Source of the DNA: Hydnum rufescens UP504
Taxonomy: Eukaryota > Basidiomycota > Agaricomycetes > Cantharellales > Hydnaceae
NCBI GenBank assembly: GCA_014904985.1
Contig: MU129076.1
Span: 12,908-76,907 of the forward strand
Direction: 5' to 3'
DNA: 64,000 nucleotides
The notes beneath the pieces are model-generated. The model did not search any database and was not told the origin of the DNA. It saw nothing but the letters and a program-made list of their open reading frames with translations. Position 1 is the stretch's first letter. Each line of letters begins with the position of its first letter. Positions 46,050 through 58,673 of this stretch are shown piece by piece. The position numbers were made by a program, and so were the translations under genes.

Positions 46050-46897
46050 ACAGCCTTCTTTTCGTTTTTGGGCCCTTCAACTTGCCATCATTACAGACCC
46101 ATAATGCACCATGAGTGCACAGTTGAGCATGGGGTCGGGCCCTAGGTAATCTGGTCCGATTTTAACCAAAAAAAACTAAGGCCCAATTTTGGGATTTTAG
46201 GCTCCAAGTGCAGGTGAAAATTCACAGATTGACCTCTCCCTGACTCAGGTCGTAAGAAACATAGGTACATTCCGGTATGGGAGTTGCTAGCTAAGCCAAC
46301 TGTTTGGCACTGTACACTCTCTATCTTGAAGTTGAGTGTTGAGTGGGGCAGAATTTGTTCCTAGATTGTCTTACCGAACTGTTCAAGAAAAAACTGTCTT
46401 AACCGATCAAGGCACCATTCATTGTCCCAGTAACCGGTCCTAGTCTCGCTCCCGACGCGATTCCCAGCCTTGCACAAGGCCGGCCCTGTGTCTTCGGCAT
46501 GATAAATGCTTCCCTGCGGAACCAAATAGCTGGGAAAACATCCAGGTTGAGTGCTTCGAGCTCCCGGGGGAGGCCACCTTCGGTCCACCACACATTCATG
46601 TATGTTCCGGATCGACTGGATACCGGACCTCTTAGGATCGGGTACCAAGTTGACCAAACTATCATCGCCACAACTTTCACACGATATGGCCACACTTGTT
46701 GGATTTCGAGAGGAACGTTCAAGAAAAACTGGGGAATGATTCGAGCAATAGTACTCTCGGAAAAAGCAGTGAGGGGGCGTGCGGTGATTATGGCTCAGCC
46801 CTTAGCAATATTCAGAAGGAAGGCCCGCCTGACAGTGCCACATTACTAAGGATCCACATGTATATATGAATCGTCCTCTCCCAGCTTTAAGAATTAG
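46050..46897. other. Intergenic, one minus-strand ORF pair of unknown nature
   Basis: Two minus-strand ORFs in different frames (46,722-46,399 and 46,693-46,361) overlap. One reads MNVPLEIQQVWPYRV with NVWWTEGGLPRELEALNLDV, which looks protein-like. I do not recognise it and it lacks a neighbouring exon I could join. Possibly a gene fragment. Confidence 0.3.
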
Positions 46898-48329
46898 ATG
46901 ACTCCCATCACTTCCCCTTCCAGAATCCTCGTCACCGGAGCCAATGGCTATATCGCTACGTGGATCATCAAGGCCATCCTCGATAATGGCCACACTGTGA
47001 TTGGAACAGTGCGATCCTCCTCCAAAGGGGAGTATCTTCGGAAACTGTTTGGGGACAAGTTCTCGTATACTTTGGTTCCCAACATCGGCGAGGTATAGAG
47101 CAGTCTCTCCTCCACAATCGATTGTCAAAGGCTGACTGCCATTGGGAATTCTCAGGCCGGTGCTTTCGACGAGGCAGTCAAGCAAGATATAGACGGCGTG
47201 GTTCATAGTGCTTCCCCCGTGTCGAGTCAAGGTCTCACTACAGGGCTTTCATCGGGAATGCTGTCGGTGGTACAACAAATATCCTGGAGAGTGTGTCGAA
47301 ATATGGGTATGTGTCATAAATTTGGGTACACCAGTCTATGAAGTTCTATCGGGCGGGGTCCACAGACTTGGCGTGAAACGCGTGGTTCTCACGTCCTCGG
47401 TTGCGGCTTGCTTGGAGCCGAAGGAGGGTCAGTACACCTACACCGAGGTATGAACCGCGGTCGTGTTTTGCATTGCCCAAATAAATTAATAGTTAAATAA
47501 TGGAAGACCGACTGGAATGTAACCTCGCCTAAAATCGTCGAAAAGGGGGGTCCTGAGGCAGGAGGGCATCTGTACCGTGCGAGCAAGGTCTTGGCCGAAC
47601 GCGCAGCATGGGATTTTGTCAAGAAACAGAATTCGTTCGACCTTGTAACGATACTACCAACTGTGGTATGTGGCAATTGTTATTGGATCTTCCACTCAGT
47701 CATAGATAGTGACACGTCGGCGTTTAGGTGTTCGGAGTAAGTCCATGAATTCGTGTCGTGGATGGTGATGCTGACCATCGCCGGAAACTAGCCAGTGATC
47801 CAAGAGGTACTCCATTTCCCCCTTCCCCCGTCGCTTATTCCTTCACTAAGCCTTCTCTATGCTTAGGTGAACGGTGTAGATTCGCTGAGCCCAACACCTG
47901 GCCTCTTCTGGAGGAACGTCACCCAAACACATGCTATGACGGGGAAAGGTCTCAGCCTTAATTCTGTCGATGTTCGTGACGTCGCTCTTGCCCACGCCAT
48001 TGCCCTCGAATCGCCGGTTGCCGGCGGAGAGAGGTTCCTTTTGAGTGCACAGCCGTTCCAATTTCAAGATCAAAGTATGTATTCGTTCTCTCGATAGCAG
48101 GGGGATTTTTCTGGACCGTTGATCCCAACCCATGGACACAGAGGATATCCTCCGCGAAGCTGGTTTCACCGAGATTCCCGAGGGAGTTCCTGGAAGCGGG
48201 AAGACGACAGTTCCCGACGTCATCGCCGATGGCTCCAAGGTTACGCGCGTGCTCGGGATCAAGTACCGTTCGCATGAAGAGATGGTCGTGGATACATACA
48301 AGTCACTGAAGGAGTTGCTTTCCAAGTGA
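46898..48329 (+). CDS. NAD(P)-dependent reductase, dihydroflavonol reductase/GRE2 type
   Basis: Exon 1 has the extended-SDR dinucleotide motif ILVTGANGYIATWIIKAILD. Later exons give VVHSASPVSS, FIGNAVGGTTNILESVSKYG, VKRVVLTSSVAACLEP, the catalytic Y-x-x-x-K in HLYRASKVLAERAAWDFV, LVTILPTV and VDVRDVALAHAIALESPVAG. It ends KSLKELLSK at 48,329. The family reduces aldehydes or ketones such as methylglyoxal, using NADPH; the substrate here is unknown. About seven introns. No breaks were needed, though the 47,090-47,260 region has very short exons. Confidence 0.88.
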
Positions 48330-49038
48330 TCAGCCTCAGAGATAACGATCAGATAGACGAGTGCATGCTCTAGTGATTTTTCACAACAGTGTATATATTT
48401 AGTCTCCAGATTCTTTCTGGTGTGAAATATACCGTGTAGTGTAGGGTAGACACTAACTTTATTGGACTTCTAGAGGAGCCTTGGGACCCCATAGACAGGT
48501 CATAAGCATGGCATAGCGGCTGGGGGCCAGTAAGCGGTATGTTGTCGGGTGGAGCGCCGATATTTTCCCCCGACATTGCGCCTTCACGGATGGCCAGGTT
48601 CAACACCCACCAGACGGGACTCAGAGGAGGGTACCAATTTATAGCTTGCGTTATCATGGCAGTCGGCGCCCCACGGCCCCGCCTCGTACTTAGACGACAT
48701 TAACCTTGACATCGAAGTTGCTTACGAATGGATTTTATGGAGCTTTGTAGTCTTGAGTGTTAAAATATGGGGGCGGAGCGAGGAGTTCTGAAAGCTACAA
48801 CTCTGACAGGTATGGCCAATTTATCTACTCGGAAGCCCAGAATGCAATCGGTGTGATCGATATACCAGCCAATGGGGGAACGGATGGCACACGAATTCGC
48901 AAGCTTGAGAGTAAAAAAGGAAAGACGGCCGTGTATTCCATGGAACCTGATGGATGAGCGAAGTCGTGACTGCGACTAGAAATCGTCATGCTTCGAATTG
49001 AATTGACCGCAACTTGCCGCGTCCTTGAAACGTGAACG
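48330..49038. other. Intergenic, no supported gene
   Basis: Short ORFs only (for example 48,757-48,957 plus). I see no motif. The SCYL2 start codon follows at 49,039. Confidence 0.4.
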
Positions 49039-52000
49039 ATGCTCGCTGCAGCGACATCGGCTGCCTCAGCGTTCTTCAAGGTTTCTGCCATCTCACAGAA
49101 TTATATTTTGTCGAATGCGAACACAACATCGATAGCCTCTGGTCCCTCTTCGCGCTCCGCTTCTCCTGCACCACCGCAAACCAAATCTGCGCCATTCAGT
49201 GTAGGCTTATGGCGCGTCCAGGAGGCCGTTCATAAAACGAATGGGAGGCACGTAAGCGTATGGTCGTTCGATAAGAAGAATAGCGCACTGGATAAATTAG
49301 TTGCTGCTGCTAAAGAGAGGGTGATGCAAGTGTTAAAGACAGAGGTATGTGATATCTCGGAGATGATGCTGGACGCCACCCGGATAGATTTTCCGTCAAA
49401 TACGTCTAGGCAACTGCTTTAAGTCGGATGCGCCACCCTTGTATTCTCGGTATGTCGGACGGGACTTCTAGACTTCTAGATGTATTGATGGTTTCTTATT
49501 TGTTTCTCTTGTCGTGGCAGAGATGGTGGAACCTCTGGAGGAGACGCGGTATGTGTCATGTACTAATGAACTGACGCGTCCAAATTTTATGAGGGGTCTT
49601 ATATCAGATCGGAATTTATCTTCGCCACAGAGGCTGTGATTGCAACCCTGGCCATGCGTGTCCCAGGATCACCTCTCGTCTCCCGTGATTCCGAAGTCTT
49701 GGATGAAATTGAAGTGCGATATCACACCTTCAGAACGAGATTCGACAACCCTCACACTCTTAATTAATTATCTCTCAGACCCAGAAAGGCATCCTACAGC
49801 TTTCTAAGGGCCTCGCTTTCCTACACACTTCGGCTCGCCTGGTCCATTCAAACTTGACACCAGACTCTGTACTTGTTAATGCCGCTGTGAGTCCTCAAGT
49901 GTCATCCTTCAGTTCACCCGCCAATGCGAAGACCTTAGGGCGATTGGAAATTGTCGGGGCTAGGCTTAACTATCCCATTATTAGGACCGGATGGCAATCC
50001 AACTCGATGGGAGTTCCCTGCTTATGACGTCCGTATCCCGCATTCTATTCAGAGATCTTTTGACTATATTGGTATCACGGTTCCTTGATTGTCTTGAATG
50101 ATTTTTCAATCGTATGTTTTATAGCTCCCGAATATGCTCTGTCGGAGCAAATTGTCACATCGAGCGATATGTACTCGCTTGGGTGCATAATATATGCTGT
50201 GCACGCCAAGGTGCGTCTTCACGATACTGTAAACTTGGTATTTTGCACTGAAAAGGGCTTAGGGATCTCCCCCGTTTCGTAATCACAATAGTCTTAGCTC
50301 CATACGAAGTAACTTGGGTCGGCTGACGAGCGGAGGGCTCACTAATGCCGAGGAATGGGACAGCGATCTCCGAAGTAGGATCCAAATGCTCTGGCTTTAG
50401 TCGCTGTCAACTCCGTCTCATCGATTTTGTTTGGATTCCTCAGATCTTGTGGCATCACTTGTGAACTCCGTCGCCGAGTACTCGATTATCATCCGAAACT
50501 ATTTCATCGCATGCTTTCTTCTCATCTATCGCAGTATCAACCCTTAATTTCCTAGATCCCTCCACATTTGCCCCCAAACCCCGCGAGGAAAAGATTGCGT
50601 TCATGAAAGGGCTCCAAACCGTGCTCCCCGCTTCTCTGAGGGAATGCGCCGGCGAAAGGTTCTCCCAAGCATCCTGGCAGAGGTCAGTTATTCGAGTGCA
50701 TTCCGGGATTCGGCCTAGGCCACGTATTCTGACTTCGGTTTTCCTTATGAGATGAAAGATCCTCTCCTGCTTCCATCCATTCTTCCAAATGTGTTCAATA
50801 TTTCCGCCGCGCTAGACGCCACGCAGTTCCAACAACTGGTCCTACCTTCCCTAAAACCTTTATTCGCCATTCGAGATCCGCCACAAAATATGATCGTACT
50901 CCTGGAGAATTTGACCGAGCTACAGAAGAAGACGGCGAAAAATGTGTTTCGATCGGGTAAGCCCCAGAGCTCACTTTCTATTCGAGACTGACGAAGTTAT
51001 CGCTATCTTCGACTGACGTCTGATATGTTCCAGATGTGCTACCACTGGTATATAATGCTTTGGAATCAGAGCACCCTGCAGTGCAAGAGCGAGCTCTGGA
51101 GGTGGTTCCCGAATTATGTGACACTATTGATTATGCCGAAGTCCAAGGCGTACTATTCCCTGCGCGTTGCAGTCCGTGTCTTCTGGCTCCACTTCTCTTC
51201 ATGGTGCTCGATATTGAGATGTGATATTGCCGTCTAGCTCATATTCACGAAGACAAATATCTTAAGCGTGAAAATCAGCTCATTAAAGTCCTTTTTACCC
51301 CTAGTCAAGACGTTGGATCAGGTGAATATGATCGTAGCCCTGGTCGCTCTAACTGACCCCAGACCGGCAATTAGACTAGTTTGACGCAGAAGTTGGTCCC
51401 TTTACTGGCCAAAATACGGACGAAAGGTCTGTACCTCTTATTATAGTAAGAGTGATAACGTTAACCCCAAAACCGACAATTTAGAACCTGCTGTTATGGT
51501 GTGTCCCTCGACTTTCGTATTGGATAAATCCACTGCATGCCTGACTGTTTTTGTTCGGATTCAGTTGGCTACTTTAGCAGTGCATGAGGCTATGGGTCGA
51601 AAGATCGATAGAGAAGCTATTGCCCTCCATTTACTCCCCCAATTATGGCAGATGTCGATGGGTCCCTGTGAGTAGAATTCCCGCTTCGCTTTGGTATTCC
51701 CCTTCACTTCAACCAAATATTGTACTGATCAATGTCTCGAAGTACTCAACGTAGAACAGTTCGCTCGGTTCATGAGGTGAGCCCCGATCTTGACTTGAGG
51801 TTTTTCAATATCTAACGGTACCTCGTAGTGTTATTCGCGTACTAAGCGAAAGAGTCGAAAAGGAGCATGCGCAGCACCTCCGCGATGCTCAGCGTGTTGA
51901 AGATCGAAGCGCAATGACGAACGGTGGCAGGCAGAACGCCTTATTGTCCGGTGGCGGCGTCGATTTTGAGAGTCTGGTAGCAGCTTCCAACAAGGCCACG

Positions 52001-52913
52001 ATGCAATCTGTCAGCAGCCCATCGACCTCAACCACCTCCAATGGCGGTGCCAATAGTGACGGATGGGAAGATGATATGTGGGGAAGTATACTGGGCACTG
52101 ATGTGAGAGTCCTTGGCTTTTTCTTGAGTCCTAAAAACTATTGACTCATTCGGTGATGGTCCCCTAGACTCAGGCTCCTGGTCTTCCAACCATCACTCCT
52201 GGGGTGCAGGCCTTGCGGGGCCCTGCGAATTCTCAGATACAACCCCCTTCTGAGTCCCCTCAATCGCGTCTCACACCTGTCAGCTCGGGAGCCCGAAGAT
52301 TGGGTACACATGCTACTGGTCCCTCATTACCTCTATCGAGCAATTTGTCTCCCACACCACCATATCCTTTCTTCCCTTCGTCAGCTGCAGCATCGCTCTC
52401 TGGTCCCAGGCCACAGAACACCCTACAAATGGCGACGCACTCGCTTCCTCCACCCATAATGGCAAGCCCAATCATGACTTCATTCCCATCGCCATCACAG
52501 CGCCCCTCGACAATGTCCCCGACCCGATCACCGTTCTCACTGCCTCAGCAGCAACAGCAACAGCGTGTTGCTGGTGTGGTGTCGCCACCAAAACCAAATT
52601 ACGATATTTCCCTCGAGCCCGCGGTACCCACATCTCCCCCCATACCAAGTTCCCCTCCGCCCCGCCTGAATAACAATTTCCCTCCATTCTCACAGCAGTT
52701 CTCTTCCCCCGCATCGTCAGTGCAGAATCATTTCTTCATGCCGTTGCAGCCACAGTCTACAGCTCCAGTCTCATCAATCGGCGGGCATGGGGCCAACCCC
52801 AATTATCAATGGCATCCATGACGCCAATGATGCCGACAACCAAGAGTAACGGGCCATTGAAGGTAGGGGGCAAGGCCAATCAAGATTTGGGTGGATTTGA
52901 TCCATTGTTATGA
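49039..52913 (+). CDS. SCYL2-type pseudokinase (SCY1-like protein 2)
   Basis: Starts MLAAATSAASAFFKVSAISQ. The kinase-like domain reads VQEAVHKTNGRHVSVWSFDK, SRMRHPCIL, EMVEPLEETR, SEFIFATEAV, LVHSNLTPDSVLVN (HRD degenerate), WKLSGLGL (no DFG), and APEYALSEQIVTSSDMYSLG. HEAT-like helices follow (KDPLLLPSILPN, ESEHPAVQERALEVVPELCD, FTKTNILSVKISSLKSFLP). The C-terminus is Ser/Pro-rich with six Gln near 52,545 and ends QDLGGFDPLL. SCYL2 proteins act in clathrin-dependent Golgi/endosome traffic without clear kinase activity. Two one-base losses break the frame: CCCC at 50,626-50,629 and at 52,797-52,800. Adding one C at each restores conserved sequence. About fifteen introns. Confidence 0.88.
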
Positions 52914-53581
52914 TCTTTTATCGTAAGAAATTAAGTACATTTCGTAATATATTCCAACGCTGTTTGCCAACGATACAATCGTTCATTAAGGTACATCGAG
53001 TGGTTGAGTGATGCACTTAGGACTCAACGATGGAGTCTAGCCACGGATCACCTAAGTGGACCAGTGTACGGTGTCGCAGGCCAGTACACAACACGTTCAA
53101 CAACACTATCACAGTGGAAGAATGCTACGCATGATCTTGCGAACGAGGACGGGAGATTGGCGGTTGTGCCACCATGTCTGTGTAACCATGAGGCGCGTGA
53201 CCTGCTAATTGCTATCATTGGCAATAATTTGAACCACAGCGGAGGTAACGGCTTTATCAAGACTCTGGGGGGTATAGGTGGTGCTTATTCGGGGGAAATT
53301 GTCGATCTTGGTCGGGGTAATTGAAGGTACCAAGTTGTCCCACACCACACATTGAGATTCGTCCCCCACGGTCACTCGTCGGGGTTTGTCTGCACCTCAT
53401 TGAACGATCCATCATCGTACCGCACGTACTAAATCGACTCTACAAAGAGACTTGAGACCTTTTGTGCTCCTGCTTATACATTACAATGGTATGGCCACAT
53501 TTGCAAGGTCTTATATCTGTCCTTGGGGCGATGAAACCATTTGCATTCGGAAAATGGATCCAAACACTTGCCCGTGCTGTA
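52914..53581. other. Intergenic, no supported gene
   Basis: Contains a 106-codon plus-strand ORF (53,004-53,324) without motif and the tail-to-tail gap between the SCYL2 and WD40 genes. Confidence 0.4.
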
Positions 53582-55251
53582 TCACTCCTCAAGGAGCTCA
53601 GCCAATTCTCGTTCTTCCTCCTCTGTCAACGTCGTCACCGCCCTCTTTACCTCCCCTCGCGAGCGTAAGAGAGCTTGATACGATCCAGAGAGTATATCTA
53701 CAAGGGATCCAAATGCAAGGATTGTCAATTCCAACAAGCTCTCAAGGGCATTTAAAACACCATACCGCTCAGCTTCCACCGTCGAATCGTTCCATCGAGA
53801 CTAGCACTGACGATCCATGCCTCCTTCTTCCGCTCTGGCGCTTCTGGGAATGATCGTACCCAAGGACACAGCGCGGTCACATCGTGTGAATGAGCGTCTA
53901 CCTCAGCCACTTTCTCCACTTCCGCATTGCGTTCTCCGAACGAGCTGACATCCCACACAGTGATAACATCCCCGGTCCCCGTTAACAAATATGGCTGCGA
54001 TAGCGGGGTAAAAGTCAGTGGAAGGAGACAGCGGACGACGGTAGAGTGAGTGATTGTGGGTGGCGATTTCATATGCTGTGGGAGGGAGACTGAATCATGA
54101 CGGTACAGTCCGTCGACGCTACGAAGGACGCTCATGAGCGCGTAGCGTTGAGGTGAATTACAGGGCATCGGTAGCGTACCACTCCAGACGTGTTGTTGTG
54201 AGATCCATAGCTCACCGACTCCAGTTCGGTGGCCTCGGTACTCACTTTCAACAGTGCCACGCGCCAATCGAGTTCCGTCTGCTCGCGTGTTGACGTCCAG
54301 ACTCCAAGCCTTGATCACTCCCATGCTATCGGCAGAATATAGAAGAGGACTTGAGGAGTGAGATGAACCATCGTCATGGAGGTCGAGGCCCAGAGAATCG
54401 ACAGGTCGCGTATGTCCACTCAAAGCCCCGATTTGGGGGAGTGCAGTCGATGGAGACACATCAGCATGATCACCCAAGGAGAGAGCAGATATATCCCTAT
54501 TGATGGAAAAGGGAATGGTGAGCGATATCTAACACGCGCCCCAAATTCGAAATATACAAGGCGAACCAAAGTCTCACAGTCTTATCTGCAGAGCCAGATG
54601 CTAATATTCCAAGAGCCGGGAGGACAGCGAGGGACTTGAGAAAGTCATCATGAGCAGGTGTCGACGATACGAGGGCTTTGGTCTATTATTGCAACGTCAG
54701 CAGTCGTGGATGGAGCTCCAGTAAATGCCAGGTTACGGTCGTGTTCCAAATCTTAATCGTCTACAAGAGGGAATTACATGAGTGAGGATTATGTTGGATA
54801 GATATCAATAGTATTATTCACCTTATCCCATGAGCCCGTTATCAACAATGTTTCTTTCTTTCTGGAAGTCCCATTCTCAATCGCATAAAAGGCCAGACAG
54901 GTAACAGGGGCCGTGTGCCCACGATATATCTGAATGGTATTCCCGGTCTTCTACAAGTTCAAGATTCCAGGCCAATACGAGAGAACGGCAGAGACTAACC
55001 TGAAGATCGACACGCCGAGCAACGCCCCCACTTTCTGCAGTCCACGCGTGCTCATCTCGCACGATCATTCTGATCACCTTGCCCTTGAGCTCGATGGGAT
55101 CTCCAACGTGCTTCGTTCGCTCAGCTTTGACTTGTCGTTCCTATCTCTCGAGTGAGGGACAAGAAGAGAAAAATATTTCGACCGATGGTCCCACATGTGT
55201 CTTTTTCAGGTCTGCTTCTGCCTGGAGAAAGTCTGTCACGATAGAAGCCAT
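53582..55251 (-). CDS. WD40 repeat protein, family not identified
   Basis: I place the start at 55,251 (MASIVTDFLQAEADLKK). Exons then give HVGDPIELKGKVIRMIV, AWTAESGGVARRVDLQ, TIQIYRGHTAPVTCLAFY, LLITGSWDK, TIKIWNT, AHDDFLKSLAVLPALGILAS, GALSGHTRPVDSLGLDL, LLYSADSMGVIKAWSLDV, YLLTGTGDVITVWDVSS and SASLDGTIRRWKLS. The last exon ends TEEEERELAELLEE. At least six WD repeats form a propeller. I do not recognise the orthologue group. Several introns of 50-70 bp. It runs convergent to SCYL2. Confidence 0.82.
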
Positions 55252-56196
55252 AACAGGCGCGTTCGCGATTTGCTTCCGAGTTTACCTGGCGCTAATCGAC
55301 ATGAGAGGCCGTCAATTTTGATCATTTTTGCCTTTCTTACATCTGGGGTTGGATCATTTACCGCTTGGTGGGTGGCAGATGTATCATCTGTTGAAATGGC
55401 GGTTATCGGCTACGGCGTATTCATATCACGTGCCAAATTGCGCTCCCTTTTCTTTGCTGTTCGCCATTCTAGGCACCCCTTTTTACTATATATAGCGTAG
55501 GTACTGCGTGTAAACCCCACTGTTTGTACTCCGCACGTGCCTGCACGAGTCTTTATCACATCATCTCGGAGAGACGATGCATCGCTTCCTACGGGTTATC
55601 CCATCGCTCTCGTGTAGGGTTTTCACCCAGTTTTAATTGCATTTCGCATGGCGGGATCTGTCCAAATTCCCAACCCAACCCCCTCCCACCGAAGAGGAAA
55701 CTCACAGCCCAAACAGGAGCACTTACAATTACATGGGCCAGGATATTTAACATAGTTACGGTCCCCTTCGGGCCTGAGGCCGCAGGATAGGCTGGGGACC
55801 TTGTTTCTTTTTCGACCTACTCTCGTATTCGAAAAGTTCATAACTACATTTCCCAATGTATAGAAAACTCGCAACTCTTGGGTTCAGGAAGGACTTGCAG
55901 ACCACAGCCGGGGGCATTTCAATCACGTAACTTATGTGATCGATGCTCTACCCTCATTGCGAAATGCTTGATTCAGGACGAGTACGACAGACAGTTCCAC
56001 AGATTGGAGCGTTTTCATTACCAAATACAAGTGTGCACGTCAGCGATCGGGTCCATGAGTAAGTGCGAGCGACGTGACGAGAGGGATTACAAAGATGCGC
56101 ATTGAAAGCGAGATATAGGACGTCACGAATTCCGGAAAGCAAAAGAGAAAAGACATACAAATGGAAAGTCTAGGGGAGGGTTAAGAGTGGGGGGAG
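55252..56196. other. Intergenic with one dispersed repeat
   Basis: Apart from the element at 55,388-55,545 I see no gene. Short ORFs on both strands lack motifs. The right end should hold the HSF 3' UTR. Confidence 0.4.
55388..55545 (+). repeat. Dispersed TATA-containing element, copy 2
   Basis: Partner of 8,806-8,975 with the same blocks in the same order, including TCACGTGCC and CTTTTTACTATATATA. It lies upstream of the WD40 gene start on the opposite strand. Confidence 0.75.
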
Positions 56197-58390
56197 CTAG
56201 GCCTTCTTTCGCTTCGTGCGAGGCTTTTTCTGAGGAGGGGGCCCATCACGGACATCTGTCAAGTTTGGATCCTGTACCAGGCCCGGAGATGCAAAATTGT
56301 CTGAATTTCGTTTGGGCGGCGAGTCTTTACGAGGCGAAGGCGGCTCTAATTTCACTTTAGGGGATTCCGTCCTTCTGACATATACAGGAGCGACAGGGAA
56401 TTCAGCGGAAGAGATGTCATCACCATCCCGCGCTTCTGCGACCGTCGCCGCCCGCCCCGTAATAGTTTGTGGATCTGGGGCCTCGAACCGCGACGAGTCG
56501 AATGCATTCTCGGTTGCGGTGTTGAACTGGTTGATAAGGGTTTCGATATCCATTGACTGGTCATCTCCCCCTAATCCTATCCCAAGTTTCCCCCCACCAG
56601 CGTCTGTGACGGACGTTCCAAGATCATTTCCAGCGTCTGTGATGGAATCAAATCGATTGCCCAAGGCATCATTGGGAGAAGAGGACAACTCGAATGTTGA
56701 TGGATCCATCCCCAGACTCTCCATGATTGCTTCGAGGTTCATTTGTACATCTTCGACATCCGCTTCCACGTCCTGCGAAGAGCTGTACGTCTTCCGCAGA
56801 CCCGCCGTGTTCGCGCTTAGCGCGGGGTTAGGATCGGGGGGCAAGAATAACTCGTGCGGATCGTTTGGTTCCGTGTATCGTGACAGGTTCAATGGCTCTG
56901 CTGACAATACGTCGTTTCCAGATGTCCCTGTCAGGAAGTCGTTGTGGCTGTAATCAGCCAGTTGATTCAGGTTGATCCCAAAGTCGTCGGGGTTGTAGCT
57001 GCTAACTTCAGAAAAGGTGGGTGGTATGGTTTGGTCGGAGGCGGGATATGAGGGCATTTGAGAAAGTGTGGCGAGGAGTCGCTGCGGAGAAGCCGATGCG
57101 TTCAACAACGAAGCCAGGGATGCACGGAGTGCGAGATCGTTGTTCGAGTCAGATGCTTCACTCCGAGGTGATGGAGATCGATTATACATGTTGTATGGTA
57201 TTGATGGTGTTCGCCTTGCAACCTGTGAATTTGACCTTTGAATTGTTGGGCGAACTTCCTTGGTGACTTCGGGCTTTTCCTCTACATCGTCTGAACCTGG
57301 GGTTACAACATCGACGACAGGGGTATCATAGGGTGCAGTAGCTTCGGTAAACCGATCTATGGACGTATTGCACTCAGTGTAGTTGGGATTACAAAGAACA
57401 TTCAGACACTCACCAGTGTCAAGAAGGCTTGGGCTAACAGATTCCTCAACAAACGATTTCGACAACGTAGGTTTTTCCCGCATCATACCGTCGCCGATCA
57501 GTAGCCTGCCCTTGTGACGCTGTGCTTGACTTGGGGTTGGGGAACGATCCCTCCCCTCACCCTGTCTTGAGGCGTTAGCACCTGACGGAGCACTGCCGAA
57601 AACTCCGGCCAAGAACTTGAGGATACGTTCGATGGTATCTTGTTGTTTTTTGTGTCGCTCCTGGGCGGCAATAGTTTCCTGCCATAACTGGTTATTCGAT
57701 TCTTGAAGCGCCTGTAACTCAGCAGAGATAGAGGACTGGTGAAGTTTAATGACAGAAAGTTCCCCTGCAATAGAATGTAATGCGAGTGGACCGGACGATG
57801 CGGAAAGACCATCGATCGCAGTGCCGGCAGCCATGTGTGCAGAGGATGCATCAGTGGTTTGAACATCTATTGGGGCGGATCCGGTAGCCCCTGGACCTTT
57901 CTTGCGTTGGATCCGATCCAGCATGTCAGGCCGATCGCGCTGGAAATGGGGCTCAGAGAATTGCCATAATTCGGTTTCAGTCTCATTCTTAAGAACGCCT
58001 TGCTGGAGCTGGGGGACCTTGTGGAAGCCGTACATATTCAACTGTCGCACGAATGAAGCAAAATTGCCGTGTTTGAAGAAGCGAGGGAGGACCTCGCGTC
58101 CCAATCGTTCATGATTGGGAACTGAAACAGAATCAGTCCAACGCTCTTAGGAGGAAATCGGAGAATTAAACCGTACCAAAAAATGATTCGCCGTCCTCTG
58201 CCCATCTTATGAGTTCATCTGTTTGTGTGTCATTCACCATCCTAATGTTCTTAGCATCAGCATGGAGCCATTTTGAATGCTAGCCTACGGACGAATATAG
58301 TTTATTTAAGAACGCAGGTACCGTTGCCCGGGGTCTCGCAGGCACTGACGGCCCGGTGGTTCGAGTGAGGGCGAGACGGTCAGCCATCAT
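56197..58390 (-). CDS. HSF1: Heat-shock transcription factor (HSF)
   Basis: Exons: 58,390-58,293 (MMADRLALTRTT to PAFLNKLYS), 58,241-58,177 (MVNDTQTDELIRWAEDGESF), and 58,121-56,197. The DNA-binding domain continues VPNHERLGREVLPRFFKHG, NFASFVRQLNMYGFHKVPQ and ELWQFSEPHFQRDRPDML. A coiled-coil oligomerisation region follows (SVIKLHQSSISAELQALQES with NNQLWQETIAAQERHKKQQ). The C-terminal half is acidic/Ser-rich and disordered, ending in basic KKPRTKRKKA. HSF trimers bind nGAAn arrays and drive chaperone genes in the nucleus. A 57-bp GT..AG segment within exon 3 (about 57,358-57,414) is probably an additional intron. About 676-695 residues depending on it. Confidence 0.93.
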
Positions 58391-58673
58391 CCGAGAACGA
58401 TAGGTCAGGATATCGCGCTGGATCTTATCCGAAGGAGGGAACGAGCAGAACAGGACTCGTTCAAGCAGTTAGTAGCTCAGAAATATACGAGGGGGGGACG
58501 ATAATAGTTGACGGCGCCCAAATTGAAGCTGAAGAACGAACACTGCGGAATTAGCCGCATGTAATTCTGTTGTCTCTCATCCCTCTATTTCTCTCTTTTC
58601 CTCATTTCTCTATAAACCGAAATCTCGCTGTTCGTTGGTGCCTTGCATATCTGCCGTTTTGTGAATTCACAAG
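58391..58673. promoter_or_regulatory. Divergent promoter, HSF / TBC gene
   Basis: A 283-bp interval lies between the two start codons. TCTCTATAAACC near 58,608 is a plausible TATA for the TBC gene. GAA/TTC triplets occur (GAACGAGCAGAACAGG, then CGTTC, near 58,440-58,468), but not in the regular five-base spacing of a canonical heat-shock element. Confidence 0.5.

Noticed and set aside
46268..46290. Similarity of GGTATGGGAGTTGCT to 35,199
   Set aside because: Only about 15 bp match with no extension on either side; treated as chance.
58430..58560. Possible heat-shock elements in the HSF promoter
   Set aside because: GAA and TTC triplets are present, but the regular alternating five-base spacing is not convincing.
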